64,000 nt of DNA. Source: Xanthomonas arboricola pv. guizotiae. GTDB taxonomy: Bacteria; Pseudomonadota; Gammaproteobacteria; Xanthomonadales; Xanthomonadaceae. Within the stretch, counting starts at the first letter, position 1. The number at the start of each line of letters is the position of its first letter. Both the position numbers and the translations under genes were made by a program. The notes under the pieces are model-generated. The model did no database searches and had not been told where the DNA came from. It was given only the letters and a program-made list of their open reading frames with translations. This document shows, one piece after another, positions 34,581-43,812 of the stretch. Location: NCBI RefSeq assembly GCF_002940205.1, contig NZ_MDSK01000016.1, positions 41,120 through 105,119 of the forward strand. Direction: 5' to 3'.

Positions 34581-36167
34581 ATGACCACACACGGTGCGAC
34601 CACGCAAGGCAAGTTCCACAAGCGACTCAGCCTGACCGACCTGACCTTTATCGGGCTGGGTTCGATCTTCGGCTCGGGCTGGTTGTTCTCGGCCAGCCAT
34701 GTCTCTGCCATTGCCGGACCGGCCGGCATCCTGTCGTGGATCCTCGGCGGCATCGCGGTGTTGCTGCTCGGCCTGGTGTATTGCGAACTCGGCGCCGCGC
34801 TGCCACGCGCCGGTGGCGTGGTGCGCTACCCGGAGTATTCGCATGGCGCCTTGCTGGGGGCGTTGACCGGCTTCATCACCCTGATCGCGTTTTCCAGCCT
34901 GATCGCGATCGAGGTGGAGGCGGCGCGCCAGTATGCGGCGGCGTGGTTCCCGCTGCTCAACCAACCCGGCGGCAGCCATCCCAGCGTGTGGGGCTGGCTG
35001 GTGCAACTGGCCTTGCTGGTGCTGTTCTTCCTGCTCAACTATTTCAGCGTCAAGACCTTTGCGTTGGCCAACAACATCGTCAGCATCTTCAAGTTCCTGG
35101 TGCCGATCCTGGTGATCGTGTTGCTGATGAAGCACTTCAACCCGGGCAACCTGAGCGTGCACGGGTTTGCGCCCTCGGGCATGGCCGGGGTGGAAGCGGC
35201 GATCTCCGCCGGCGGCATCATCTTTGCCTACCTGGGCCTGACCCCGATCGTGTCGGTGGCCAGCGAGGTGCGCGACCCGCAGCGCAATATCCCGATCGCC
35301 CTGATCCTGTCGGTGGCCCTGTCCACGGTGATCTACGTGCTGCTGCAGCTGGCATTCCTGGGCAGCATTCCGGCCGCGCAACTGGCACCGGGCTGGCGCG
35401 GCATCGACAAGGTGTTTGCGCTGCCGTATCACGACATCGCGCTGGCGTTGGGGATGGCGTGGCTGGCTGCGCTGGTGATCTGCGATGCGATGGTCTCGCC
35501 CAGCGGCACCGGCAACATCTACATGAATGCCACCCCGCGCGTGGTGTACGGCTGGGCGCGCAGCGGCGGGTTCTTGCCGGTGCTGACGCGGGTGGATCCG
35601 CAATCGGGCATTCCGCGTCCGGCCTTGTGGTTGAGCCTGGGCTTGTCGATCTTCTGGACGCTGCCGTTCCCCTCGTGGGAGACCCTGATCGGCGTGGTGT
35701 CGGCGGCCCTGGTGCTGAGCTATGCGGTCGCGCCGGTGACGGTGGCGGCGTTGCGCCGCAGTGCGCCAGACTTGCCGCGGCCGTTCCGCGTCCGTGGCCT
35801 TGCCGTGCTGGGGCCGCTGTCGTTCATCGTCGCCGCCTTGATCGTCTACTGGTCGACCTGGCCCACCTTGTCGTGGTTGCTCGGCCTGCAGGTGGTCGCG
35901 TTCGTGCTGTATGTGCTGTATCGCCTGCCATCGCGCCAGGGCCGGGCACGCCTGCTGCGCCAGGTGCGCGCGTCGCTGTGGTTGATCGTGTTCTTCGTGC
36001 TGGTGATGGCGGTGTCCTGGGCCGGCACGTTCGGCGGTCACGGCTGGATCGCGCATCCGTTCGACACCTTGAGCGTGGCGGTGATCGCGTTCTTCATCTA
36101 TCACTGGGGCGCGCGCAGCGGCTTGCGCGGCGATGAGCTGGCGCTGGAGGAGGACGATGGCGAGTGA
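34581..36167 (+). CDS. APC superfamily amino-acid permease
   Basis: A 528-residue inner-membrane transporter with about 12-14 hydrophobic helices. The APC start motif LTDLTFIGLGSIFGSGWLFSASHVSAIAGPAG is clear, with the conserved TM1 Gly-rich turn, and FAYLGLTPIVSVASEVRDPQRNIPIAL is the characteristic TM6-TM7 loop. Lying between the DUF885 peptidases and a DPP4, it probably imports the amino acids or small peptides they release; hydroxyproline or proline is the obvious candidate (inference). Length is somewhat above the usual 450-480 because of extra C-terminal helices. Overlaps the next gene by 11 bases. Confidence 0.9.
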   Translation: MTTHGATTQGKFHKRLSLTDLTFIGLGSIFGSGWLFSASHVSAIAGPAGILSWILGGIAVLLLGLVYCELGAALPRAGGVVRYPEYSHGALLGALTGFITLIAFSSLIAIEVEAARQYAAAWFPLLNQPGGSHPSVWGWLVQLALLVLFFLLNYFSVKTFALANNIVSIFKFLVPILVIVLLMKHFNPGNLSVHGFAPSGMAGVEAAISAGGIIFAYLGLTPIVSVASEVRDPQRNIPIALILSVALSTVIYVLLQLAFLGSIPAAQLAPGWRGIDKVFALPYHDIALALGMAWLAALVICDAMVSPSGTGNIYMNATPRVVYGWARSGGFLPVLTRVDPQSGIPRPALWLSLGLSIFWTLPFPSWETLIGVVSAALVLSYAVAPVTVAALRRSAPDLPRPFRVRGLAVLGPLSFIVAALIVYWSTWPTLSWLLGLQVVAFVLYVLYRLPSRQGRARLLRQVRASLWLIVFFVLVMAVSWAGTFGGHGWIAHPFDTLSVAVIAFFIYHWGARSGLRGDELALEEDDGE

Positions 36168-38505
36168 GCTGCGCCACGGCGCGGGTGCATCGCGCTGGCT
36201 GCGTGGCTGCTTGAACGGGGTGGCTGCGTGCATCGTATTGCTGTCGACGGCGGCACAGGCCGCGCTCAGCGTGGCCGACTACCAACGCGCGCTGGGCTTG
36301 CGCGCGCAATGGAGCACGCTGACCGAGAACGTGGCCTGGCCGGCGCAATGGCAAACCGCCGGCAGCTTCCATTACCGCAAGACGGTGCCGGGCGGATTCG
36401 CCTTCGTCCGTATGGATGTCGCCACGCTGCAGAAAACGCCGGCGTTCGACCAGCTGCGCGTGGCGCAGGCACTGAGTGCAGCGACCGGCACACCCTATAC
36501 CGCGTTGCAGTTGCCGTTCGAGCGCTTTGCCTATGCGCCGGACGGCGAGCGCAGCGACGGGGCGATTCGCTTCGCGCTTGGCGAAGCGTCCTGGCGTTGC
36601 AGCCTGACGGACGACCGCTGCGCCCGCGATGACGCCGCCGCGCAGCAGCGTCCGCGCGGCTTCGGTGTGGTGCGCGACCCTGCGGTGCCAGCCGACAACA
36701 CGCCGCGCCGTTCGCCCGATGGCCGCTGGGAAGCGCTCGCCGATGGCTGGAACCTGCTGCTGCGTCGCGTTGCCGATGGCCAGCTGACCCGGCTCAGCGA
36801 CGATGGCCGCGCAGACGATTACTTCGACCCGGAAAGCATCGCCTGGTCGCCGGACTCGCAGCGGCTGGCGGTGTATCGCGTGCGTCCGGGGTTGGCCCGC
36901 CGCGTCACCCGTGTGGAAGCGGCGCCTGCAGACGGCGGCCAGCCGCGCGTGCATAACCAGCTATATCCCAAGCCCGGCGATGCGGTGGATGTGGAGCGCC
37001 CGGTGCTGTTCGCCGTGGACGGCACGCGCCGCGAGGTGGACACCGCCTTGTTCGCCAATCCGTATGCGCTGTCGCCGCTGCAGTGGCGCAGCGATGGCCG
37101 CAGCGTGAGCTTCGACTACGTGCAACGCGGCTTTCAGCGCATGCGGGTGATTGCGGTGGATGCGCAGAGCGGTCGCGCGCACGTGGCGGTCGGCGAAGAT
37201 GCGCGCACCTTCGTCTACGCCGACCGCAGCTTCCGGCATGACGTGGATGGGCGCGGCGACGATTTGCTGTGGATCTCCGAGCGCGACGGCTGGCGGCACC
37301 TGTACCTGGTCGATGGCCGCAGCGGCAGGTTCAAACGGCGGCTCACGCGCGGGCCGTGGATCGTGCGCGATGTGCTGCGCGTGGACGACGCGCAGCGGCG
37401 CATCTGGTTCACCGCCAGCGGCATGGATGCGGGCAAGGATCCGTACTACCGGCAGCTGTACAGCGTGGATTTCGACGGCCGCCGGTTGACCCGGCTGACC
37501 CACGGCGATGCCGATCACGAGGTGGCGATCGCCGACGACGGCCGGCATTACGTCGATGTCTACTCGCGCCCGGACCTGCCGCCGGTGATGGAGCTGCACA
37601 GCATCGATGGCCGGCTGCTGCAGCAGGTGGAACAGGGCAACATCGACAGATTGCTGGCCGCCGGCTGGCGCGCGCCGGAGACCTTCGTGGCCAAGGGCCG
37701 CGATGGCCGCACCGACATCTGGGGCATGATGGTGCGCCCGCGCGACTACGACCCGCACAAGCAGTATCCGGTGATCGAGAACGTCTACGCCGGCCCGCAC
37801 GATTCCTTCGTGCCCAAGACGTTCTGGCCGTTCGGCTATCACTCCGGTGGCGACAAGCAGATCGGCATGCAGGCGCAGGCGGATCTGGGCTTTATCGTCG
37901 TGATGATCGACGGCATGGGCACCGCCAACCGCTCCAAGGCCTTCCACGATGTGGCGTGGAAGAACCTGGGCGATTCCGGCTTTGCCGATCGCATCGCCTG
38001 GCACCGTGCGTTGGCGGCCAGGGACCGGTCCTACGACATCGGCCGGGTCGGCATCTATGGCGCCTCGGCCGGCGGGCAGAGCACGCTGGGCGCGCTCGAA
38101 CGCCATCCGGACTTCTACAAGGTGGGCGTGGCGTTCGCCGGTTGCTACGACAACCGCATGGACAAGATCAGCTGGAACGAGCAGTGGATGGGCTGGCCGG
38201 TGGATGCCGGTTATGCGCAGGCCTCGGGCGTGGTCAATGCGGGCAAGTTGCAGGGCGATCTGCTGCTGATCGTCGGCGAGCAGGACAGCAATGTGGACCC
38301 GGCCTCCACCGCGCAGGTGGTCGATGCGCTGATCCAGGCCGGCAAGGACTTCGAACTGCTCGACGTGCCTGGTGGCGAGCATTCGGTAGGCCGTTCCAGC
38401 GGGCCGATCGACTATGTGCAGCGTCGCCAGTACGACTTCTTCGTGCGCCATCTGCGCGACGAACCCACGCCGCATTGGAATTCGCTACCGCCGGAGCCGC
38501 GATGA
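36157..38505 (+). CDS. Dipeptidyl peptidase IV-type serine peptidase (S9)
   Basis: A 782-residue exported prolyl peptidase. After a signal peptide (GVAACIVLLSTAAQAA) comes a beta-propeller (about 60-510) with DDYFDPESIAWSPDSQRLAVYRV, then an alpha/beta-hydrolase domain. The triad is Ser637 in GIYGASAGGQSTLG, Asp710 in VGEQDSNVDP and His742 in GGEHSVG. These enzymes remove Xaa-Pro dipeptides from the N-terminus. A second homologue lies at 53171-55477. In this operon it would trim proline-rich peptides in the periplasm. The stop overlaps the GH35 start (ATGA). Confidence 0.92.
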   Translation: MASELRHGAGASRWLRGCLNGVAACIVLLSTAAQAALSVADYQRALGLRAQWSTLTENVAWPAQWQTAGSFHYRKTVPGGFAFVRMDVATLQKTPAFDQLRVAQALSAATGTPYTALQLPFERFAYAPDGERSDGAIRFALGEASWRCSLTDDRCARDDAAAQQRPRGFGVVRDPAVPADNTPRRSPDGRWEALADGWNLLLRRVADGQLTRLSDDGRADDYFDPESIAWSPDSQRLAVYRVRPGLARRVTRVEAAPADGGQPRVHNQLYPKPGDAVDVERPVLFAVDGTRREVDTALFANPYALSPLQWRSDGRSVSFDYVQRGFQRMRVIAVDAQSGRAHVAVGEDARTFVYADRSFRHDVDGRGDDLLWISERDGWRHLYLVDGRSGRFKRRLTRGPWIVRDVLRVDDAQRRIWFTASGMDAGKDPYYRQLYSVDFDGRRLTRLTHGDADHEVAIADDGRHYVDVYSRPDLPPVMELHSIDGRLLQQVEQGNIDRLLAAGWRAPETFVAKGRDGRTDIWGMMVRPRDYDPHKQYPVIENVYAGPHDSFVPKTFWPFGYHSGGDKQIGMQAQADLGFIVVMIDGMGTANRSKAFHDVAWKNLGDSGFADRIAWHRALAARDRSYDIGRVGIYGASAGGQSTLGALERHPDFYKVGVAFAGCYDNRMDKISWNEQWMGWPVDAGYAQASGVVNAGKLQGDLLLIVGEQDSNVDPASTAQVVDALIQAGKDFELLDVPGGEHSVGRSSGPIDYVQRRQYDFFVRHLRDEPTPHWNSLPPEPR

Positions 38506-40142
38506 TGCGTTTGCTTGCCCTGAAGATGCCGCGGCCGCGCGGCTGCATCGCAACCCTGCTGTGGTCGTTGGCGATGTTGACTGGTTGCGTGCCATTGCTG
38601 GCCAGCGCGGAAGAGCTGCCGCGCTTGGTCACCCAGAACGGCCGCCATGCGCTGTTCGTCGATGGTGCGCCATACACCGTGCTGGCCGCACAGCTGCACA
38701 ACTCCAGCGCCTGGCCGGCGGTGCTGCCCAAGGCGCTGGACGAGGTGGTCGCGCTGCACGCCAATACGGTGGAGGCGCCGGTGTACTGGGAGCAGTTCGA
38801 GCCGGCGCCCGGGCGCTTCGATACCACCAACGTGGATGCCTTGATCGCCGGCGCGCGCAAGCGCGGGCTGCGCGTGGCCCTGCTGTGGTTCGGCAGCTGG
38901 AAGAACGGCCAGATGCATTACGTGCCGGAGTGGATCAAGCGCGACGACGCCACCTACCCGCGCATGCGCGATGCCAATGGCGAACCGGTGGATGTGCTGT
39001 CGCCGCATGTGGCCGCTAACGTGCAGGCCGATGCGCGTGCGTTCACCGCATTGATGCAGCACCTGCGCAAGGTCGATGGCGACCGCCACACGGTGATCCT
39101 GGTACAGGTGGAAAACGAGCCCGGCGCGATCGGCACGGTGCGCGACCATGGCCCGGCCGGCGAGGCGGCGTTCGCGCAACCGGTGTCCGCCGCGATCGCG
39201 CAAAAACTGGGCAAACCGCAGGGCAGCTGGCAGCAGTTGTTTGGTGCCGAAGCGGCCGAAGCCTTCAACGCGCATGCGACGGCGGCGTATATCGAACAGG
39301 TGGCCGCCGCCGGCAAGCGCGCCTATCCGCTGCCGCTCTACGTCAACACCTGGCTGCGCTACAAGGGCAAGCGTTACCCAGGCATGGATTATCCGTCCGG
39401 CGGTGCGACGGTGAATGTGTTCGCGCTGTGGCGCGCGGCCACGCCGTCGATCGACTTCATCGGCACCGATATCTACACCAACGACTACAACGAGTACACC
39501 AAGGTCATCGGCCAGTACGCGCGGCCCGACAACCCGGCCTGGGTCTCGGAGACCGGCTTCGAGGCGGCCACCGCGCCATATCTGTTCCATGTGCTGGGGC
39601 AGGGCGGGATCGGCTTTTCGGTGTTCGGCATGGATGGCAACCAGGACAGCCAGGCCAACCGCGACGCGATCGCTGCGCACGCCGCCAACTTCAAGCTGCT
39701 GGCGCCGCTGCAGCGCGTGATCGCCCAGGCCGCCTTCGACGGCCGGCTGCAGGCGTTGGCCGAACAGCCCGGCGCGCCGCAACGCACGCTACGCTTCGGC
39801 GACTGGCAGGCCAAGGTGTCGTTCGGTGCGCCGATGTGGGGCGATGCGCCGGCGATCCTGCCCGGCAACGACGACCACGCCGGCCGGCTGCTGGTGGCGC
39901 AGCTGGGGCCGGAGGAGTTTCTGGTCACCGGCATGGCCGCGCGGATTGAATTTTTCCGCGAGGCGGCCGATACCCGTCATGGGCAACTGTTGCGGGTGGA
40001 GCAGGGGCGATACGTGGACGGGCGCTGGCAGGTCGAAAGACAGCTCAACGGCGACCAGACCGACTACGGCCTCAACGTCGGACGGGTGGATGCGGCGGGT
40101 GAGGTGCCGGTGGTGTTGCGTGTGCGGGTAGGCACCTATTGA
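38502..40142 (+). CDS. GH35 family beta-galactosidase with DUF5597 C-terminal domain
   Basis: A 546-residue exported glycosidase. The signal peptide contains MLTGC, so it may be a lipoprotein. The TIM-barrel GH35 catalytic pair is the acid/base at about E206 in LVQVENEPGAIG and the nucleophile at about E350 in WVSETGFEAAT. The N-terminal APYTVLAAQLHNSSAW and TVEAPVYWEQFEP are GH35 signatures, and the C-terminal part (from about residue 400) matches the DUF5597 domain of Cellvibrio-type GH35 beta-galactosidases. It could cleave the beta-galactosyl-hydroxyproline linkage region of arabinogalactan proteins or galactosyl side chains of xyloglucan; the locus favours the former (inference). Confidence 0.9.
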   Translation: MMRLLALKMPRPRGCIATLLWSLAMLTGCVPLLASAEELPRLVTQNGRHALFVDGAPYTVLAAQLHNSSAWPAVLPKALDEVVALHANTVEAPVYWEQFEPAPGRFDTTNVDALIAGARKRGLRVALLWFGSWKNGQMHYVPEWIKRDDATYPRMRDANGEPVDVLSPHVAANVQADARAFTALMQHLRKVDGDRHTVILVQVENEPGAIGTVRDHGPAGEAAFAQPVSAAIAQKLGKPQGSWQQLFGAEAAEAFNAHATAAYIEQVAAAGKRAYPLPLYVNTWLRYKGKRYPGMDYPSGGATVNVFALWRAATPSIDFIGTDIYTNDYNEYTKVIGQYARPDNPAWVSETGFEAATAPYLFHVLGQGGIGFSVFGMDGNQDSQANRDAIAAHAANFKLLAPLQRVIAQAAFDGRLQALAEQPGAPQRTLRFGDWQAKVSFGAPMWGDAPAILPGNDDHAGRLLVAQLGPEEFLVTGMAARIEFFREAADTRHGQLLRVEQGRYVDGRWQVERQLNGDQTDYGLNVGRVDAAGEVPVVLRVRVGTY

Positions 40143-40371
40143 GCCTGCCTGAGGCGACTGCGTAGCCGTGAGGTGGGCGTGATCGGAATCGGTGGGTGGG
40201 ACACGTCATTGCGGCTCCTGTTAGCTGGTTCCACCTCGTGAGACACGCTCGCCACGCGCCTCGGTGGGCGTGGGAACGACAGCAGCGCGGCGCGATTGCC
40301 GGCAACGATTGTGTTGATTGGTTGGTAAACAAACGTCATTGGTTATTTCTCAGTTCTGCACCGGAGCCACC

Positions 40372-40668
40372 ATGAGCATCAGCAGTATCGCCAGTTCCGG
40401 AATGCAGGTCGCCGCACTGCGCCAGCAGGTGGCCGCCAGCAATGTGGCGCGTCAGCCGGTGGACGGCAGTCCACGTCAGGCCGTTGCGGCCAGCACGCAG
40501 GTCAATGGTGGAGTGGCAGCCAGCGTGGTCGACGCCAACGCCGATCCATCGGCACCGGCCACCGATCTGGTCGAAGGCCTCTCGGCACGCAACGACTTCC
40601 AGGCCAACGCCACTGCGCTGCGGCGCTCCGACGAAATGCTGGGCAGCTTGCTGGATGTGCTGACCTGA
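40372..40668 (+). CDS. Small orphan flagellar-rod-like protein
   Basis: A 98-residue protein that looks like a flagellar rod protein with the middle removed. SSIASSGMQVAALRQQVAASNVAR resembles the N-terminal rod domain and ARNDFQANATALRRSDEMLGSLLDVL the C-terminal rod domain of FlgB/FlgC/FlgG proteins. There are no other flagellar genes nearby. GGAG lies 10 bases upstream of the ATG. It stands alone between the GH35 gene and the unassigned glycosidase. Whether it assembles into the flagellum or is a detached relic is unknown. Confidence 0.65.
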   Translation: MSISSIASSGMQVAALRQQVAASNVARQPVDGSPRQAVAASTQVNGGVAASVVDANADPSAPATDLVEGLSARNDFQANATALRRSDEMLGSLLDVLT

Positions 40669-40857
40669 GAGCAGGATGGGACGAAGGCTGGTTGTCGATC
40701 TGTTGCAACAGGTGCACGGCCTTCGCCCTGACGCCGCACCTGGCTGCACCTGAAACCGTAGGCACGCGCGACAAGGCCTGAGTTGGCGGATTGAGGCTGC
40801 GGTGCGTTTGCCGATTGCGGCAGCGCGTGGCGGCATGGCTGCCGCGCCGAGCCTTCT

Positions 40858-40900
40858 GTGCGGATTTCCGCATACGTGCCAGACACGTGCCACAAGACGC
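40858..40900 (+). promoter_or_regulatory. Palindromic operator candidate plus CAAGACGC element, upstream of the unassigned glycosidase
   Basis: GTGCGGA-TT-TCCGCAT (40858-40873) differs from the perfect palindrome at 23054 by one base. CAAGACGC (40893-40900) follows exactly 19 bases later, the same spacing as at 43521 and 57045. The gene start is 50 bases further on. Confidence 0.6.
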
Positions 40901-40950
40901 GAGCGGCGCCGTCGCGCACGATGTGGATGAAATCACTCGAGGGCGCGACG

Positions 40951-43308
40951 ATGGACCGCAGAAGCTTTTTGCGTCAGGGCATGGCGGCGACCGCGGCGGT
41001 GGGCGCGGGTGCCGCGCTCGCGCTGCCGGGCACGCCGCACACCCCGGCGACGTTGCCGACACCGGCGCTGCCGCGTCTTGAAGCGCTGCCATCGGCCGTG
41101 CATGTGGGCAGCAAGCTGTGCAGTTTTGAACACCTGCAGCAGCAGTGGACCGTCTACGAGCACCTCGACAGCCCGCAGGGCCAGCTGACGCTGTGGACCG
41201 ACCGCGGCATGCTGCGCCTGGACAAACGCACCGAGCCGGCCTACCCGGCCGAGGGCAAGCCGTACTTCGGGATGTCGCTGGCCGAGGTGGCGATGGCGGA
41301 GGCAGATCTGCTCGCCGACCGCCTGCTGCGCGATGGCGACCCGGACGAGGCGCAGGTGCGCGACGTCGCGCCGCCGCCGGCCTCGCTGCTCGACCCCAAG
41401 GACAATGGCGGGCGCTGGCCGTGGACCACCTTCGTCGGCACGCGCGAAAGCCTGGATACCATGCCGATCCTGCCCAACGGCCGCAGCCGCACCTCGCGGC
41501 CGGAACACGCCTTCGCCGAGCTGGGCGAAGAGGCGTTGATCAAACGGCGTGAGGAAGGCCTGCTGGGTGGCTGGATGCCGGCGGTGCGCAAGGTGATGCG
41601 GCGCGAAGGCGAGGCCGATAGCTGGTACGACGTGCTGGTGTTCGCCGATGTGCGTGCCAGCGATCGCTTCGTGGTGCAGACCTGGCATCGCACGATGCAG
41701 GTGCGCGGCGGCGAGATCGTCGGCGTGCATTACACCCACAGCTATCCCGCGTTCGCACCGTCGCGCAAGCCGGCCACTGCCGAGCAGTTCTATGCGGCGT
41801 TGATCGATTTCGCCGCGTATTGGCAGCAGGCCCTGGACGGCACGGTGCAGGCGCAGCTGCCCGATGCCAGCTGGAACGCCATGGCGCAGTTCGCGTTCGC
41901 GCGCGAGCTGGTGGTGCGGCCCGGTGGCGATTATCCGAAGTACGGCGCGGTGGAGCGCGACTACTACGGCAACGAGTACGACGGCTTCCAGGACACCTTC
42001 ACCAGCTCGTTCTACGCCAATCTGGAGTGGGGCCGCTTCGCGCAGGCCGCTGCGGTACTGGACAATTACTTCGACGACTTCGTGCAGGACGATGGCCTGC
42101 CGAACATGCGCGGGCCGGAGGTCGGGCAGTTCGGGCTGACCCTGTCGCTGCTGGCGCGCTATCTGCGCTATACCGGCGATGCGGCGCGGCTGCGCCGCCT
42201 GCTGCCCAAGATCGCCGCCACCGCGCAGCTGCTGTGCGACCTGCACGACCAGGCGCTGGCATTGCCGCGCAGCGCGCATGGCCATGGCCTGCTGCACGGC
42301 TGGAATGAATCCGATGCCTGCCTGTTCCCCGACCCGTCGCTGTGGTGGAAACCGTATTACGCCAACAGCGCGCTGACGATTCGCGGCTGGGAAGACATCG
42401 CCCAGGTGTGGACTACGCTCGGCGGCGATGCCGGTCTGGCCGCGCAATGGCAGCGTCGCGCCAGGCAGTTGCGCACACGGCTGGAGGCCAGCCTGCGTGC
42501 CAACGTGCGCCGCGAGCTGTCGCCGCCGTATATCGGCCCGTTGCCGGGCACCAAACTCACGTTTCGCCAATCGTTGCTGCAGGAAAAGCCCAGCGAGCAG
42601 CAATGGCCGCACCGCGCGTATGCCGAACTGCTGCAGGCCGATGTGCTGCCCGACGACCTGGCCAACCTGGTGATCGATTGCCTGCGCGGCCATGGCGGCA
42701 CCAGCATCGGTGTGGTCGCCAATATCGCGCCGCCGGAGCCGGGCAGCCGCGATCTGCTCGGCTTCATTTCCTATGGCTATGCGCAACAGCTGCTGCGGCT
42801 GGATCGCATCGAAGAATATCTGCTGTTCGTCTACGCCCACCGCTATCAGGTGCACACGCGTGGCAGCTGGACGGCTGGCGAAGTCAGCGGCATCACCGGT
42901 GGTATGCCGTTGTTCTGCATTCCGGCGCAGATGACCATCCCGTTGCTGCTGCGCTGGATGCTGGTCAGCGACGACAGCGCAGGCGAGCAGTTGTTCCTTG
43001 CGCGTGCGCTGCCGCGCGCATGGCTGGGCAGCGGTGCGCCGGTGGGCATCACCGCTGCGCCAACGCGCTGGGGCACGGTCACGCTGACGCTGCGCACCGA
43101 CGTTGCCGCGCGTTGCATCGACGCCGAGGTGCAGTTGCCGGAGCATGCGCCCAAGCGCACCTGGCTCACACTGCGCGCACCAGCAGGCACGCGCCTGCAG
43201 CGTGTCCTGGTCGATGGCAAGCCTGTGCGGGCGCAGGGCCCGCACGCAGATCGCGTGGCCTTGCCCGGCGCTGCTGCACTGGTGAAGGTGCAGGCGTGGT
43301 ACGTGTGA
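40951..43308 (+). CDS. Unassigned Tat-exported six-hairpin (alpha/alpha)6 glycosidase-like protein
   Basis: A 785-residue protein I cannot place in a named GH family. The N-terminus MDRRSFLRQGMAATAAVGAGAALALP is a twin-arginine signal. The central 300-600 region has the helical-hairpin look of six-hairpin glycosidases: NEYDGFQDTFTSSFYANLEWGRFAQAAAVLDNYFDDF, LSLLARYLRYTGDAARLRRLLP and GLLHGWNESDACLFPDPSLWWKPYYANSALTIRGWEDIA. The acidic motifs DGFQD and HGWNESD are plausible catalytic sites. The C-terminal 100 residues look like a beta-sandwich. ATG 40951 follows GAGGG. A conserved regulatory element lies upstream and a TonB-dependent receptor downstream, so it likely acts on the same glycan as the arabinosidases. 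Confidence 0.75.
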   Translation: MDRRSFLRQGMAATAAVGAGAALALPGTPHTPATLPTPALPRLEALPSAVHVGSKLCSFEHLQQQWTVYEHLDSPQGQLTLWTDRGMLRLDKRTEPAYPAEGKPYFGMSLAEVAMAEADLLADRLLRDGDPDEAQVRDVAPPPASLLDPKDNGGRWPWTTFVGTRESLDTMPILPNGRSRTSRPEHAFAELGEEALIKRREEGLLGGWMPAVRKVMRREGEADSWYDVLVFADVRASDRFVVQTWHRTMQVRGGEIVGVHYTHSYPAFAPSRKPATAEQFYAALIDFAAYWQQALDGTVQAQLPDASWNAMAQFAFARELVVRPGGDYPKYGAVERDYYGNEYDGFQDTFTSSFYANLEWGRFAQAAAVLDNYFDDFVQDDGLPNMRGPEVGQFGLTLSLLARYLRYTGDAARLRRLLPKIAATAQLLCDLHDQALALPRSAHGHGLLHGWNESDACLFPDPSLWWKPYYANSALTIRGWEDIAQVWTTLGGDAGLAAQWQRRARQLRTRLEASLRANVRRELSPPYIGPLPGTKLTFRQSLLQEKPSEQQWPHRAYAELLQADVLPDDLANLVIDCLRGHGGTSIGVVANIAPPEPGSRDLLGFISYGYAQQLLRLDRIEEYLLFVYAHRYQVHTRGSWTAGEVSGITGGMPLFCIPAQMTIPLLLRWMLVSDDSAGEQLFLARALPRAWLGSGAPVGITAAPTRWGTVTLTLRTDVAARCIDAEVQLPEHAPKRTWLTLRAPAGTRLQRVLVDGKPVRAQGPHADRVALPGAAALVKVQAWYV

Positions 43309-43812
43309 CGGCAGGGGCGCGCTGAGCAAGCGTCGCTGATCCGACTGCCCGGCACAGGGCGCAGTCGTTGTGGTGGTGTTGCAGACACAGCGCACCGCAA
43401 TGCCGCCACGCTAGTCGCACAAGCGCTGTGGTCGATCGCAAGAGACCAGGGGATCTAGGATGAGCGCGCCGCGGTGTCATTGCGTAAGCAACCCACGCAT
43501 GCCCGGAAACAGGCGCAAGCACGTGATTTTCCGCATGCCGTCCGGCTAAATTCTTCAAGACGGCGCAGCGGCGTTGCCGCAAGATTTTTTCAACGTGACC
43601 CGTGTGTGACAGGGGGGCATGCTCTCAGGGGGGAGCGGTGTCGTTGCAGTTGCCGTCCTTGCAGTCGTAGACGCCTGCCGTTGAGACGGCAGGCCGGTGC
43701 CGTCCTTTGTCGTGATCGATCTCTCACCTTTGCGCTGCGTCGGCGCTGCTTGGCCGTGCGCGGCAACGCATGAAAGTGGGCCGTTTCCCTGTGTCAGCAA
43801 CAAGGATTTCCG
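43309..43812. other. 504-base gap holding the regulatory region and leader of the first TonB-dependent receptor
   Basis: No convincing gene. The right half is a 276-base segment between the regulatory element at 43521 and the receptor start. It contains a perfect hairpin, CCTGCCGT-TGAG-ACGGCAGG (43674-43693). It is probably an untranslated leader if the promoter is near the element. Confidence 0.5.
43521..43563 (+). promoter_or_regulatory. Operator half-site plus CAAGACG element upstream of the first TonB-dependent receptor
   Basis: The right arm TTTTCCGCAT (43527-43536) is kept while the left arm is degenerate. CAAGACGG (43556-43563) follows exactly 19 bases after CAT, the same spacing as at 40858 and 57045. 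The 43530 and 57054 sites also agree in GCC right after CAT and in an AAAT 10 bases on. Confidence 0.55.

Noticed and set aside
43621..43740. Minus-strand peptide ending CKDGNCNDTAPP in the receptor leader
   Set aside because: The frame has a stop about 35 codons upstream and no start codon between, so it is not a usable gene.
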